Counted from the stretch's first letter, positions 1 to 7,797 are shown. The stretch: 33,452 nucleotides of DNA from Candidatus Methanosuratincola sp. (GCA_037478935.1 JBBFLR010000011.1:1-33452), one strand, 5' to 3'. Made by a program: numbers and translations. Notes: generated by a model from the letters alone, not told the origin.

Positions 1-695
1 GCATCACCTTCCCGTACACGTTACAACCAGGGGAAACCCTGAAGGGGACCTATACCGCCGCGCTGCCCGACGCCAGCCCCAGAACAAATTACGTAACGAT
101 ACAGGTCGAGTATATGGAGCAAAGCTTCGAATACACTGCAGAAGCGGACGTCATATTCGGCGGTCCAACTACCATCGTCAATGACGAGATAAACGTCGAT
201 GACACCAACGGCTATTCGTGGGTATTTAACTCGAGCGGGTCTGCCACTTACGATAAGACATTCTCCGTAGCAGGCACATATGAAAACACGGCGACAATCA
301 GGGAGACCGGACAGAGCGACAGCGCCTCGGTTACAGTTTATGTCTACGAACTTGAAGTCGGAAAGGACGCAAAAACCTCGTACACCCGGACATACCACTG
401 GACTATAGACAAAGGAGGCAACGAGACCTCTCTGACCCTGCGAGTCGGAGAAACATCCACGGTCGATTATGAAGTGACCGTAGACGCCACATACACCGAC
501 AGCGACTGGGCTGTCTCCGGCAACATAACCGTGTATAACCCTGCGCCCATCGCGGCGAACATAACCTCCATCACCGACATCGTCTCGCCAGACATCGTCG
601 CCAGCGTCGACTTCGGCGGCATCACCTTCCCGTACACGTTACAACCAGGGGAAACCCTGAAGGGGACCTATACCGCCGCGCTGCCCGACGCCAGC
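1..695 (+). repeat. Exact 77-base direct repeat (1-77 and 619-695)
   Basis: Bases 1-77 are identical to 619-695, an in-frame spacing of 618 bases within the surface-protein gene; the copies diverge at base 78 versus 696. The repeat encodes the motif around ITFPYTLQPGETLKG. Since the window begins exactly at the repeat, its left extent is unknown. Confidence 0.95.
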
Positions 696-1790
696 GCCCG
701 CATTAACACGGCAACCGTGACTCTGCAGAATTATGCCCGCTATGCGGAATCTGCTGAACCTCTTGGGACAACGGACTTTACGGCTACGGCTGGTGTCGAT
801 TTCAGCTCTGCAGAAGTCACCGAGATCGACGAGTGCATAGACGTGACCGACGACATTTACGGGAGCCTTGGCACCGTCTGCTACTGCGGTGCGCCGGAGA
901 CCTTCACGTATTCTCTCACTGTAGGGCCGTACGCCTCTCCCGGTAACTACGAGTTCGTCAACACCGCCTCTTTCGCTACCAATGACCGTAATGAGAAGGG
1001 AAGTGATTCTTGGACCGTTGAAGTGACAGTCACGGCTTTAAGAATATGCGGTTACAAGTACTACGATGCCAACGTGAACGGCGTTTGGGACGAGGGCGAG
1101 CCGGCAATCGAAGGCTTCAGGATCGAGCTAAGCGACGCTTACGGCAACTTGCTGGACACCACCCACACAGACGACTCTGGCTATTACTGCTTTGAGTTAT
1201 CCAATGCAGGCACTTACGTCGTCAGCGAGGTGATGCCTTCCGGCTGGTGGGTGAACACCACCGCAGCCGTACGCGAAGTCATAGTCTCGGGCGACGAAAC
1301 CAGTTGTATAAGAGTCGACTTCGGGAACGTCTGCCTCGAGGAGGGATACGGCGGAAGGACAATCGGTTTCTGGTCTAACAAGAACGGACAGGCACTCATC
1401 ACATCCGATGACATAGATGAACTCAACGGACTAAACCTCTACAAGCCTTCCGGATGGGCTTACCCGCCTTTCACTGACAAGTCCCAAATCAGGACGTATC
1501 TGCTCAGCGCCAACGCAAAGGAGATGAAGTGGATGCTCTCTGCCCAGCTGATAGGGACAGTGCTGAACGCACGCCACGGTCTAGACGGATCGACTGTCGT
1601 GTACGTGGGCCCCTCTGCCTACGTGCCATCGGGTTTCATAACTATACATGCGATTGTTGAGAACGCAAACGCCGCGCTTCTCGGGAGCAATAAGAGTGAG
1701 CAGGGCTACTGGAAGTCGCTCCTTGACTATGTGAACAACAACCAGCTTCCATTCGTCTGCAGAGAGCCGTGCGAAGTAGTATACCCGTAG
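3..1790 (+). CDS. Secreted repeat protein with SdrD-B-like domain, 5' end missing
   Basis: The frame is open from the first bases of the window, so the Met codon at 114 is internal and the true start lies upstream; 595 residues are visible. Residues about 38-300 are beta-rich, Thr/Ser/Asp-rich modules of the kind found in bacterial and archaeal surface proteins (motifs TRTYHWTIDK, DSDWAVSGNITVYNPAP). One module recurs with a period of 618 bases (206 residues): its tail at the window edge matches the tail near base 619-695. Residues about 347-443 form an SdrD-B-like domain with a calcium-loop pattern DANVNGVWDEGE. A C-terminal region with TIGFWSNKNG follows. No membrane anchor or sorting signal is seen at the C-terminus (ending CEVVYP). 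A signal peptide cannot be judged because the N-terminus is absent. An extracellular, adhesin- or surface-layer-associated role is inferred from the domains only. A T-rich run at 1809-1821 may end transcription. Confidence 0.85.
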   Translation: MTFPYTLQPGETLKGTYTAALPDASPRTNYVTIQVEYMEQSFEYTAEADVIFGGPTTIVNDEINVDDTNGYSWVFNSSGSATYDKTFSVAGTYENTATIRETGQSDSASVTVYVYELEVGKDAKTSYTRTYHWTIDKGGNETSLTLRVGETSTVDYEVTVDATYTDSDWAVSGNITVYNPAPIAANITSITDIVSPDIVASVDFGGITFPYTLQPGETLKGTYTAALPDASARINTATVTLQNYARYAESAEPLGTTDFTATAGVDFSSAEVTEIDECIDVTDDIYGSLGTVCYCGAPETFTYSLTVGPYASPGNYEFVNTASFATNDRNEKGSDSWTVEVTVTALRICGYKYYDANVNGVWDEGEPAIEGFRIELSDAYGNLLDTTHTDDSGYYCFELSNAGTYVVSEVMPSGWWVNTTAAVREVIVSGDETSCIRVDFGNVCLEEGYGGRTIGFWSNKNGQALITSDDIDELNGLNLYKPSGWAYPPFTDKSQIRTYLLSANAKEMKWMLSAQLIGTVLNARHGLDGSTVVYVGPSAYVPSGFITIHAIVENANAALLGSNKSEQGYWKSLLDYVNNNQLPFVCREPCEVVYP

Positions 1791-1808
1791 CCTGTTGCGC
1801 GCAATCCC

Positions 1809-1821
1809 TTCCTTCTTTTTT
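1809..1821 (+). terminator. T-rich termination signal after the surface-protein gene
   Basis: A pyrimidine tract ending in seven T residues lies about 20-30 bases after the stop codon at 1790. Archaeal RNA polymerase terminates at such U-runs. No stem-loop is needed or seen. Confidence 0.45.
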
Positions 1822-1899
1822 TATCTGCACCGATTAACCAACTGGTCTGTTTAATTCTTAATCATGAAAGTATTAATTAACGTAAATAGGTCGGCTTGA

Positions 1900-1931
1900 A
1901 CTTCCAGGCCAAAGGGCTGCGAGGTGGAAGT
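1900..1931. repeat. Inverted repeat beside the tRNA-Thr 3' end
   Basis: ACTTCCA at 1900-1906 pairs perfectly with TGGAAGT at 1925-1931 around an 18-base loop, five bases beyond the encoded CCA of tRNA-Thr. It could be a 3' processing or termination structure for the minus-strand tRNA transcript, or chance. No T-run follows it on the minus strand. Confidence 0.35.
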
Positions 1932-1935
1932 CAGG

Positions 1936-2012
1936 TGGAGCCTTAGGGGGGATTTGAACCCCCGACCAACGGTTTACGAAACCGTCGCTCTGCCGGGCTG
2001 AGCCACTAAGGC
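1936..2012 (-). tRNA. tRNA-Thr (anticodon CGT)
   Basis: Read on the minus strand, the sequence folds as a full cloverleaf: acceptor GCCTTAG/CTAAGGC, D-stem GCTC/GAGC, anticodon stem ACGGT/ACCGT around loop TTCGTAA, T-stem GGGGG/CCCCC with loop TTCAAAT. The anticodon CGT reads the Thr codon ACG. The discriminator is U and CCA is encoded. There is no intron. A TATA-like element (read TTTATTTT on the minus strand, about 2040-2050) lies about 30 bases before the 5' end. Confidence 0.97.
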
Positions 2013-2096
2013 ATTCCCCTCGGTCTAAAGCAATGCCAAAAAATAAATCCTTTTCCATACCTTTTGTAAGTGCAGGCTTGAAGGGGGTTCCGGGCG

Positions 2097-3101
2097 GTGC
2101 TTCGGCGAGCGGGGGACATCGGCGAGAGGGGGCTGGTCGAGATGATCTGGCGGCTTGTAGACCGGAAGCTCGCGGGAGCACGCATGGACGGCCCGCTGCC
2201 GCACCCGGATGACGCCTCGGCTATTCGACTTCCTGACGGCCGATACTTGGTCCTAAAGGCTGATATGTTCGTGAGGAGAACGGACGCCCCGCGGGGGATG
2301 CGCCACTCCCAGATGGGGAGGAAGTCCGTTGTGATGTGCGCAAGCGACCTCGCAGCCAAGGGCGCCAGACCCTGCGCGTTTTTGCACTCAATCGGGGTCC
2401 CCCCGAACTACCGGTCCGATCAGATCCTTGAGCTTGCGGACGGCGTCCTCTCCGCCTGCAGGGAGTACGGTCTGAGCTTCCTCGGCGGCGACCTCGGCGA
2501 GTCCAGAGACCTGGTCGTTGCTGGCTTCATGGTCGGTTTTGCAAGCCGCCTCGTCGCGAGGTCTGGGGCTTCCCCGGGAGATCTCCTGGCTGTGACCGGG
2601 CCCTTCGGCGAGACAGCCTCCGCATTCGAGATCCTCATGAAGGGCAGAGGCGCGCCCCCTGACCTGAGGGCGAGGCTGCTAAAAAGCGTCTACAGGCCTA
2701 GGGCGAGGGTGGACCTCGGGGTGGCGCTCGCAGAGTCCGGGGTGGTGACCTCCTCGATGGACTCGAGTGACGGGCTGGCCTTCACCCTCCACGAACTTTC
2801 CAATTCCAGCGGCGTCCGTTTCGTCATCTCCAGCCTTCCAGTCTCCGATGCCGCCGCTGAGTTCGCCTCGATCCACCGGCTGCGTGCCGAGGACCTCGCC
2901 CTCTACGGCGGCGAGGAGTACGAGATCGTCCTCACGATCAAGCCGGAGGCGTTCGAGAAGGCCCGGGAAATCGCCGAGATGTGCGGGGGCAGCCTTTTGC
3001 CCATAGGCAGGGCCGAGTATGGGCGTGGCGTATTCCTGAGCGACGGATCCTCGGAGCGACCCATGGAGGCGAGGGGATGGGAACACCTCCGGCATCCATA
3101 G
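2097..3101 (+). CDS. thiL: Thiamine-monophosphate kinase (ThiL)
   Basis: ThiL phosphorylates thiamine monophosphate with ATP to thiamine diphosphate, the last step of cofactor synthesis. The 334-residue protein has the family landmarks in order: N-terminal GERGLVE, the metal-binding HPDDAS, the SDLAAKGARP helix, FLGGDLGES, the glycine-rich GDLLAVTGPFG, SSDGL and the C-terminal YGGEEYEIVLT. It belongs to the AIR-synthase/PurM-like fold. The GTG start at 2097 is chosen because it gives the usual ThiL N-terminus and has a G-rich Shine-Dalgarno sequence (around 2080-2087) about ten bases upstream. It is followed after 13 bases by the radical SAM gene on the same strand, probably co-transcribed. 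Confidence 0.9.
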   Translation: MLRRAGDIGERGLVEMIWRLVDRKLAGARMDGPLPHPDDASAIRLPDGRYLVLKADMFVRRTDAPRGMRHSQMGRKSVVMCASDLAAKGARPCAFLHSIGVPPNYRSDQILELADGVLSACREYGLSFLGGDLGESRDLVVAGFMVGFASRLVARSGASPGDLLAVTGPFGETASAFEILMKGRGAPPDLRARLLKSVYRPRARVDLGVALAESGVVTSSMDSSDGLAFTLHELSNSSGVRFVISSLPVSDAAAEFASIHRLRAEDLALYGGEEYEIVLTIKPEAFEKAREIAEMCGGSLLPIGRAEYGRGVFLSDGSSERPMEARGWEHLRHP

Positions 3102-3114
3102 GGGCTGTCTCAAT

Positions 3115-4818
3115 ATGCGCGTCCTCATAATTGACGGGTACACCGACGAACCCGCAGGCCTTGGCGTCCCTCCCTTCATCGACATCTACCCCAGGTACGT
3201 CGCCGGCGCTGTATGGTCCGCCTCTCCCAGTGCCGAGGTCCTCTACGTAACGATAGACGACGCCAGGCGCGACCCGGAGAGGATCAGGGCCGTATCGCAG
3301 TCCTCCGACCTCTCCGTCCTCATCGCCGGGGTCACGGTGCCCGGGAAGTACCTCTCCGGAGCGCCGGCAACGCACAACGACGCCGTCCGCCTCCCCGATA
3401 TCCTAGCGTCTAGGTACAGGGCGATATGCGGCCCTGCCGTACGATTCGGCTTCGGGCGGGGCGGCTGCAGCAGGAGTACCGTGGGAGACCTCTCCGCCCT
3501 CTACGACTTTGTCATCACCGGGGACCCTGAGGTCGTCGTCCACCGGCTCATAAAGGATAAGTTCGGCGAGCGGGCGGACTTAGACGCGGTCCGCGAGAAC
3601 GCCGGCAGCTCGGACGCCTTCGCAGAGCGGGGTGCGCGGGTGGTCAGGCAGCACCCGTTCTTCCCGGACGGGCTTGTCTGCGAGATAGAGACTTACCGGG
3701 GCTGCCCGAGGTCCGTCATAGGGGGGTGCTCCTTCTGCACAGAGCCGCTCCACGGCTACCCTGAGTTCAGGAGCGTGAGGGGGATCGCCCGCGAAGTCGC
3801 TGCCCTCCACTCCGAGGGCGCCGTCAACTTTAGGCTGGGGAGGCAGCCCGACCTCCTCGTGTACGGGTCCCGGGACAGGGGCCTGGCCTACCCCGCGCCC
3901 AACCCTCCGGCGATAAGGCGCCTCTTCTCCTCGATCCGAAGGGCTGCCCCCTCCCTCCGGGTGCTGCACATAGACAACTGCAACCCGGCCACGATCGCCG
4001 AGCACCCCGAACTGTCCGAGCAGGCGCTGAGGGAGATAGTCAGGTACCACACCCCGGGGGATACCGCGGCGCTTGGTATCGAATCGGTGGACGAGGAGGT
4101 GATCAGGAGGAACAACCTGAAGGTCGGTTACGACGGGGCCATGAAAGCGGTTTCGCTGATAAACCGGGTGGGGGCTGAGAGGGGGGAGAACGGGATGCCC
4201 CACCTCCTCCCGGGGCTCAACTTCGTCTACGGTCTTCCGGGTGAGACGAAGGGCACATACGAGGCCAACTTCGAGTTCATGAAGGACGCCCTCGACTCCG
4301 GGCTGCTCTTCAGGCGCGTGAACCTGAGGCAGTTGATGGTCATTCCTTCGACCCGTGTGGAGTCATCAGGAGACTACCTAGTGAGGAAGCACCACCATTT
4401 CTTCCTCTCCCACAAGCACAAGGTAAGAGAGGAGATCGACCTGCCCATGATGAGAAGGGTCGTGCCCGCCATGACAGTCCTCAGGGGGGTCCGGACGGAG
4501 CTCGTCCAGGGCGGGATGACCTGGGGCCGGCAGGTCGGGTCATACCCTGTCCTCGTGGGGATACCGCGGCAGCTCGAGGTGGGGCAGTTCATCGACGTCC
4601 TAGTGGTCTCACATGGCCCTAGGTCGGTCGGCGGCCTTCGATATCCGGTGAGGATAAACGAGCTCGAGCTCAGGGAGCTAGAGAGCATACCTGGTGTAGG
4701 GAAAAAGAGGGCAGCATCGGTCGTGCTGGCACGCCCATTCCCGGACCTCGGGTCATTCATGGAGAGATTCGGCGACGTCCCTGAAATCGCTCGGATGGCG
4801 CGGTTCCTCGAGTTCTGA
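3115..4818 (+). CDS. Radical SAM protein with C-terminal helix-hairpin-helix (COG1031-like)
   Basis: This 567-residue protein resembles the archaeal COG1031 group of radical SAM Fe-S proteins, whose reaction is not known to me. An N-terminal Rossmann-like part (residues 1-180, B12-binding-like fold) precedes the cluster motif at C197, C205 and C208. The spacing is CX7CX2C (CPRSVIGGCSFC) rather than the canonical CX3CX2C. The core ends around residue 440 and is followed by a beta-rich region. Residues about 520-550 form a helix-hairpin-helix DNA/RNA-binding motif (ESIPGVGKKRA). The HhH suggests that the substrate is nucleic acid, but this is inference. It starts 13 bases after thiL with ATG at 3115 and probably shares its transcript. 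Confidence 0.82.
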   Translation: MRVLIIDGYTDEPAGLGVPPFIDIYPRYVAGAVWSASPSAEVLYVTIDDARRDPERIRAVSQSSDLSVLIAGVTVPGKYLSGAPATHNDAVRLPDILASRYRAICGPAVRFGFGRGGCSRSTVGDLSALYDFVITGDPEVVVHRLIKDKFGERADLDAVRENAGSSDAFAERGARVVRQHPFFPDGLVCEIETYRGCPRSVIGGCSFCTEPLHGYPEFRSVRGIAREVAALHSEGAVNFRLGRQPDLLVYGSRDRGLAYPAPNPPAIRRLFSSIRRAAPSLRVLHIDNCNPATIAEHPELSEQALREIVRYHTPGDTAALGIESVDEEVIRRNNLKVGYDGAMKAVSLINRVGAERGENGMPHLLPGLNFVYGLPGETKGTYEANFEFMKDALDSGLLFRRVNLRQLMVIPSTRVESSGDYLVRKHHHFFLSHKHKVREEIDLPMMRRVVPAMTVLRGVRTELVQGGMTWGRQVGSYPVLVGIPRQLEVGQFIDVLVVSHGPRSVGGLRYPVRINELELRELESIPGVGKKRAASVVLARPFPDLGSFMERFGDVPEIARMARFLEF

Positions 4819-4832
4819 TCAGGACAAAACCC

Positions 4833-4838
4833 TTTAAT
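4833..4838 (+). promoter_or_regulatory. TATA box of uspA (leaderless transcript)
   Basis: TTTAAT is centred 27 bases before the ATG at 4862, which predicts transcription starting at the start codon itself. No Shine-Dalgarno sequence precedes that ATG, consistent with a leaderless mRNA. Confidence 0.6.
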
Positions 4839-4861
4839 CCGATGCGTACAACTCATTACTC

Positions 4862-5317
4862 ATGGAGATAAAGAAAATACTCGTGCCCGTAGACGGTTCT
4901 CCTGTGACCGTCAAGGTAATAGACTGGGCCTGCCACTTCGCGAAAAAGTTCTCATCCGAGCTGATCCTGCTCCACGTGGTCTCTATCCCGCCGGTCTCTG
5001 ACGTGGGCGGGATCCAGGTGGCTGCCAAGGAGCTGGAAGAGGCGGGTCAGTCGATACTCAACAGCGCCGTGAAAGCCGCCGAGGAGCGATCGGTCAGCCC
5101 GACCGCGTTACTCGACTTCTCGGTCGGGAACGCCGGGATGCGGATCGTCCAGATAGCCAAAGAGAAGTCGGCCGACATTATCGTGATAGGTGCGCGCGGG
5201 CAGAGCAGGATAAGGGCGCTGCTGATGGGCAGCGTCGCCAACAGCGTCGTGAACAACGCCCCTTGCCCGGTGTTCGTCGTGAGAACCTCTGCAGACCAGG
5301 ACGCATCTGTATCGTAG
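4862..5317 (+). CDS. Universal stress protein UspA family
   Basis: The 151-residue cytosolic protein is a single Usp domain. It starts with the strand KKILVPVDGS and ends with the ATP-binding signature G-2x-G-9x-G-S (GARGQSRIRALLMGS), followed by CPVFVVR. ATP-binding Usp proteins usually dimerise and act in stress physiology; the specific partner is unknown. The length is normal for a one-domain Usp. The ATG at 4862 fits the TATA box at 4833. The uppP gene follows 12 bases downstream on the same strand, so both are likely on one transcript. Confidence 0.92.
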   Translation: MEIKKILVPVDGSPVTVKVIDWACHFAKKFSSELILLHVVSIPPVSDVGGIQVAAKELEEAGQSILNSAVKAAEERSVSPTALLDFSVGNAGMRIVQIAKEKSADIIVIGARGQSRIRALLMGSVANSVVNNAPCPVFVVRTSADQDASVS

Positions 5318-5329
5318 GCGGTTTTTGGC

Positions 5330-6097
5330 TTGGACCTCGTGCAGGCATTCTCCTTGGCTATAGTCCAAGGGATCACCGAATGGCTCCCGATATCCAGTTC
5401 AGGGCACCTGGTGATTATTAAGGAGATATGGGGGGTAAGCGCACCGATCTCATTCGATCTCACACTCCACCTTGGCACGCTCGTGGCCGTCTGCTTGTAC
5501 TTCCGGAAAGATCTGCTCGAGATCGCCCGTTCCGTCTTCGGGCTGGAGACGAAGTCTGAGCACTTCAGGACAGCGGTGCTGGTTGCCGTCGCCTCGGTCC
5601 CGGCTGCCTTGGCTGGCTACCTCCTCAATGACCTCTTCGAAAGCCTCTTCCATAACCTCTTCGCAGTCGGGGCAGGTCTGCTCGTCACCGCCTCGACGCT
5701 CCTGGTCTCAAGAATAGGAAAGGGCGGGAGGCGGCTGGACGTTGCCAGGGCTCTGCTGATCGGGGCGTTCCAGGCGGTAGCGATCGCGCCGGGCGTATCA
5801 CGGAGCGGGATGACTATATCCTCCGCCCTCCTCTCCGGCGTCGAGAAGGCATCAGCGTTTAGGTTTTCCTTCCTTCTCTCGATCCCAGTGATCCTCGGGG
5901 CTTTCCTCTACGAGCTCCCTGGAATCCAGTCCGCCTCTTTAGGGTCGGAATACGCCGCCGGCTTCTTGACATCCGCACTGGTGGGGTACGCGTCGATCGG
6001 GATCATGAGGCGGGCGGTCCTCTCCAACCGCCTGTCCTTGTTCTCGGTTTACTGCGCGCTACTCGGCATTACACTGCTCGTGTACTCGATTTTATGA
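5330..6097 (+). CDS. uppP: Undecaprenyl-diphosphatase-like UppP/BacA family membrane protein
   Basis: UppP-family enzymes remove a phosphate from polyprenyl diphosphates to recycle the lipid carrier at the membrane. The 255-residue protein carries both family signatures: QGITEWLPISSSGHL near residues 13-27, with the catalytic Glu pair region and SSSGH, and PGVSRSGMTIS around residue 150. Several hydrophobic helices follow (six to eight by eye). In archaea the substrate is probably dolichyl-type rather than undecaprenyl diphosphate. The start is TTG at 5330, preceded by GGCGG as a ribosome-binding site, 12 bases after uspA. Confidence 0.88.
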   Translation: MDLVQAFSLAIVQGITEWLPISSSGHLVIIKEIWGVSAPISFDLTLHLGTLVAVCLYFRKDLLEIARSVFGLETKSEHFRTAVLVAVASVPAALAGYLLNDLFESLFHNLFAVGAGLLVTASTLLVSRIGKGGRRLDVARALLIGAFQAVAIAPGVSRSGMTISSALLSGVEKASAFRFSFLLSIPVILGAFLYELPGIQSASLGSEYAAGFLTSALVGYASIGIMRRAVLSNRLSLFSVYCALLGITLLVYSIL

Positions 6098-6111
6098 CAA
6101 TAACCCTCGGC

Positions 6112-6423
6112 TCAGAGCCTATGCAGCTCGATCTTCCTGCCCTCGAAGAAGGCTGAGATGACCTTCTCCTTCCCACTCTCGACCAGCCGCCATATGGTGT
6201 TCCTGGACACCCCCATGATCATCCCCGCCTCGTCGTAGGAGCGCTTCTCCAGTTCCACCAGGCGCATCGCCTCGAGCTCCGCCAGGTCCAGCTCTATCGG
6301 AGGGGCACTCCCTTCGGGGACCGGCACCAAAGCCTCTGCTGCTGGCATCTTAGCGATGTGGACGTTCTTGGGCCTCCTGCCCACGCAACCCCTCCTGCAC
6401 CTCTCGCAAAAGCCTCTGGGCAT
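6112..6423 (-). CDS. DUF134/UPF0251 helix-turn-helix protein
   Basis: This 103-residue protein matches the DUF134 (UPF0251) family of small putative DNA-binding proteins. It has an N-terminal cysteine cluster (MPRGFCERCRRGC: C6, C9, C13), the conserved LDLAELEAMRLVELEKRSYDEAG and a sigma-70-region-4-like helix-turn-helix (MGVSRNTIWRLVESGKEKV). The family is often found near metal or redox proteins and its targets are unknown. The ATG at 6423 is preferred over the upstream GTG at 6441, because the TATA box (6447-6452) is centred 27 bases before 6423, giving a leaderless message. It faces uppP tail to tail. Confidence 0.85.
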   Translation of the reverse strand: MPRGFCERCRRGCVGRRPKNVHIAKMPAAEALVPVPEGSAPPIELDLAELEAMRLVELEKRSYDEAGMIMGVSRNTIWRLVESGKEKVISAFFEGRKIELHRL

Positions 6424-6446
6424 GAATATGTGATCTATCACGCAAC

Positions 6447-6452
6447 TATAAA
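6447..6452 (-). promoter_or_regulatory. TATA box of the DUF134 gene
   Basis: TTTATA on the minus strand is centred about 27 bases before the ATG at 6423. This decides the start codon, since the GTG at 6441 would lie upstream of the predicted transcript. Confidence 0.6.
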
Positions 6453-6462
6453 TCGCTTATCT

Positions 6463-6490
6463 AAAAAATAAAATAAAATAAAATAAAATT
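6463..6490 (-). terminator. AT-rich pentamer repeat acting as a T-rich terminator
   Basis: The plus strand holds about five copies of a five-base A4T unit. On the minus strand this reads as successive T4 runs ending in T6, directly behind the stop of the 134-residue membrane protein gene. Multiple U-runs terminate archaeal transcription efficiently. The same stretch lies upstream of the DUF134 TATA box. Confidence 0.55.
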
Positions 6491-6893
6491 AGGGGTATGA
6501 GATCCTGTACTTCACGGCCTTCCCGCCGTCGGTGACGAGGTACAGGAAGTAATCCGCCCCCTCCGGGTCCAGGCCAAAACCTATCGGGACGTACGACTGG
6601 GAATTCGCCGGTATATTCCTCGCCGGCGAGAAAGTCGTCGATGCCACTGTAATCCCGGACTGGATCTTGACCAGGCTGGCGGACCTTATCCCTACATCGG
6701 AACCCAGCGACGAGGTCACATTCACGCCCACGAGGGTATGCGTCCTCCTGTTCAACTCGACGCCCGTCACGCTGAGCCCAGTCTCCTCGGGGAGCGCGGA
6801 CTGCTGCCCCCTGAAGTAAACTATCGCTACCGCCGATATGACGAGCCCTGCTATCACCGCCGCGACTATTGCCACCGCGCGCTTTGATGCCAT
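6489..6893 (-). CDS. Single-pass membrane protein with beta-rich extracellular domain, unknown
   Basis: I do not recognise this 134-residue protein. Residues 6-28 form a hydrophobic membrane segment (AIVAAVIAGLVISAVAIVYF) after a short basic start, so the remaining 105 residues should face outward. The exodomain is beta-rich with no cysteine (VTGVELNRRTHTLVGVNVT, SYVPIGFGLDPEG). It resembles the compact Ig-like exodomains of archaeal surface proteins only in general terms. The ATG at 6893 has a strong GGTGGTGA site upstream. It follows the polytopic gene at 6905-7696 by 11 bases, so the two are co-transcribed, divergently from the ABC exporter genes. The longer frame reaching 7076 is rejected because it overlaps the polytopic gene. 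Confidence 0.75.
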   Translation of the reverse strand: MASKRAVAIVAAVIAGLVISAVAIVYFRGQQSALPEETGLSVTGVELNRRTHTLVGVNVTSSLGSDVGIRSASLVKIQSGITVASTTFSPARNIPANSQSYVPIGFGLDPEGADYFLYLVTDGGKAVKYRISYP

Positions 6894-6904
6894 CCCATCA
6901 CCAC

Positions 6905-7696
6905 CTAGTGTAACAGCGGCCCTCCGCTCAGCACCTGGATTATCGCCGGGATTAGCGCGATCGTCCCGATCACGGCGAACGCAAGCGCAAGAGTGACGAG
7001 CCTCCTCATTGCGTCGTTCCCGACCGTCTCCATCTCGCTTATCCTGACAGTGTAGTGCCTGACAACAAATCCCCACAGCACTAAAGCTATCGAGAGCCCG
7101 TAGCTGACTATCACCACTAGGAACATCGGGGCGTCATGGAAGACGAAGCAGTAGGGGCAGGGGACCGGCGATGCCTCGGTGAAGACCGTCCTGCAGCACG
7201 GGACCGTCACGGGGCTCACAGTGAAGTAGAATGCGAGGTCGAGTAAGGTGTCCAGAAGCAGGAGGGGGACTAGCAGTATGAATATCTTAGAGAGGGACGA
7301 CAGCAGCGGGCTGCCCTTCACCCTCCGGTTGAGGAGATCAAGCACAAGCCAGATCCCATAAGCAAAGATCACCACCAGCTTTACCCCGGTGTCTATCCAG
7401 GAGTAGGGGCTCCCGGCCTGGCTCACCCCGAACTGGCACATCGCTCCTGGGATAAGAGGGATGAGGCTCTCGTTGGTAGCCCAGAAGAGTCCACTTGCGG
7501 CGATCCTAGATACCAGTATCACCCAGACCACTGTCGACAGTAGGTAGTAGTTCTTCTCGAGGAGGTACTTCTCCTCGAGCCCGGCCCTTGCTATCCTCCG
7601 GTTGATAGCGTAGGCCTTGCTTGATGCGTATACTACAAGCACCAAACCGAAGATTCCCAGCACTGTCATGACCGTGGTCAGAGGGGTCCATATCAT
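6905..7696 (-). CDS. Polytopic membrane protein with outward-facing Cys clusters, unknown
   Basis: This 263-residue protein has about six membrane helices (roughly 5-25, 51-72, 104-122, 137-157, 181-201, 221-247). Basic loops (INRRIAR, NRRVKG, RHYTVR) place residues 26-50, 123-136 and 202-220 inside. All five cysteines then lie on the outer side: C87 (GAMCQFG) and C157, C158, C170, C173 (VPCCRTVF and CPYC). Such an arrangement suggests metal binding or thiol chemistry outside the cell, but no known family is assigned. The ATG at 7696 has an AGGAGG ribosome-binding site; the longer frame from 7789 lacks one. Its promoter faces that of the exporter operon at 7836. Confidence 0.75.
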   Translation of the reverse strand: MIWTPLTTVMTVLGIFGLVLVVYASSKAYAINRRIARAGLEEKYLLEKNYYLLSTVVWVILVSRIAASGLFWATNESLIPLIPGAMCQFGVSQAGSPYSWIDTGVKLVVIFAYGIWLVLDLLNRRVKGSPLLSSLSKIFILLVPLLLLDTLLDLAFYFTVSPVTVPCCRTVFTEASPVPCPYCFVFHDAPMFLVVIVSYGLSIALVLWGFVVRHYTVRISEMETVGNDAMRRLVTLALAFAVIGTIALIPAIIQVLSGGPLLH

Positions 7697-7732
7697 GATC
7701 TTTTTTCCTCCTGCTAGGAGAGATACATGCAA

Positions 7733-7741
7733 CGAATAAAT
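7733..7741 (-). promoter_or_regulatory. TATA box for the minus-strand membrane gene pair
   Basis: On the minus strand the element reads TTTATTCG and lies about 40 bases before the ATG at 7696, leaving a leader of roughly 15 bases that contains AGGAGG. Confidence 0.45.
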
Positions 7742-7797
7742 GCTTAGTGTTATGGTCTTTGGAATTGAACTCTGAAACAAAGGAAGCATGTGGAAGG

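Noticed and set aside
2006-2359. Minus-strand open frames opposite thiL and the radical SAM gene
   Set aside because: They are shadows of high-GC coding sequence: low-complexity Arg/Pro/Gly-rich translations, no conserved motif, no ribosome-binding site.
6489-7076. 195-residue form of the single-pass membrane protein
   Set aside because: The extra 61 residues are Arg-rich, overlap the polytopic gene and lack a ribosome-binding site; ATG 6893 has a strong one.
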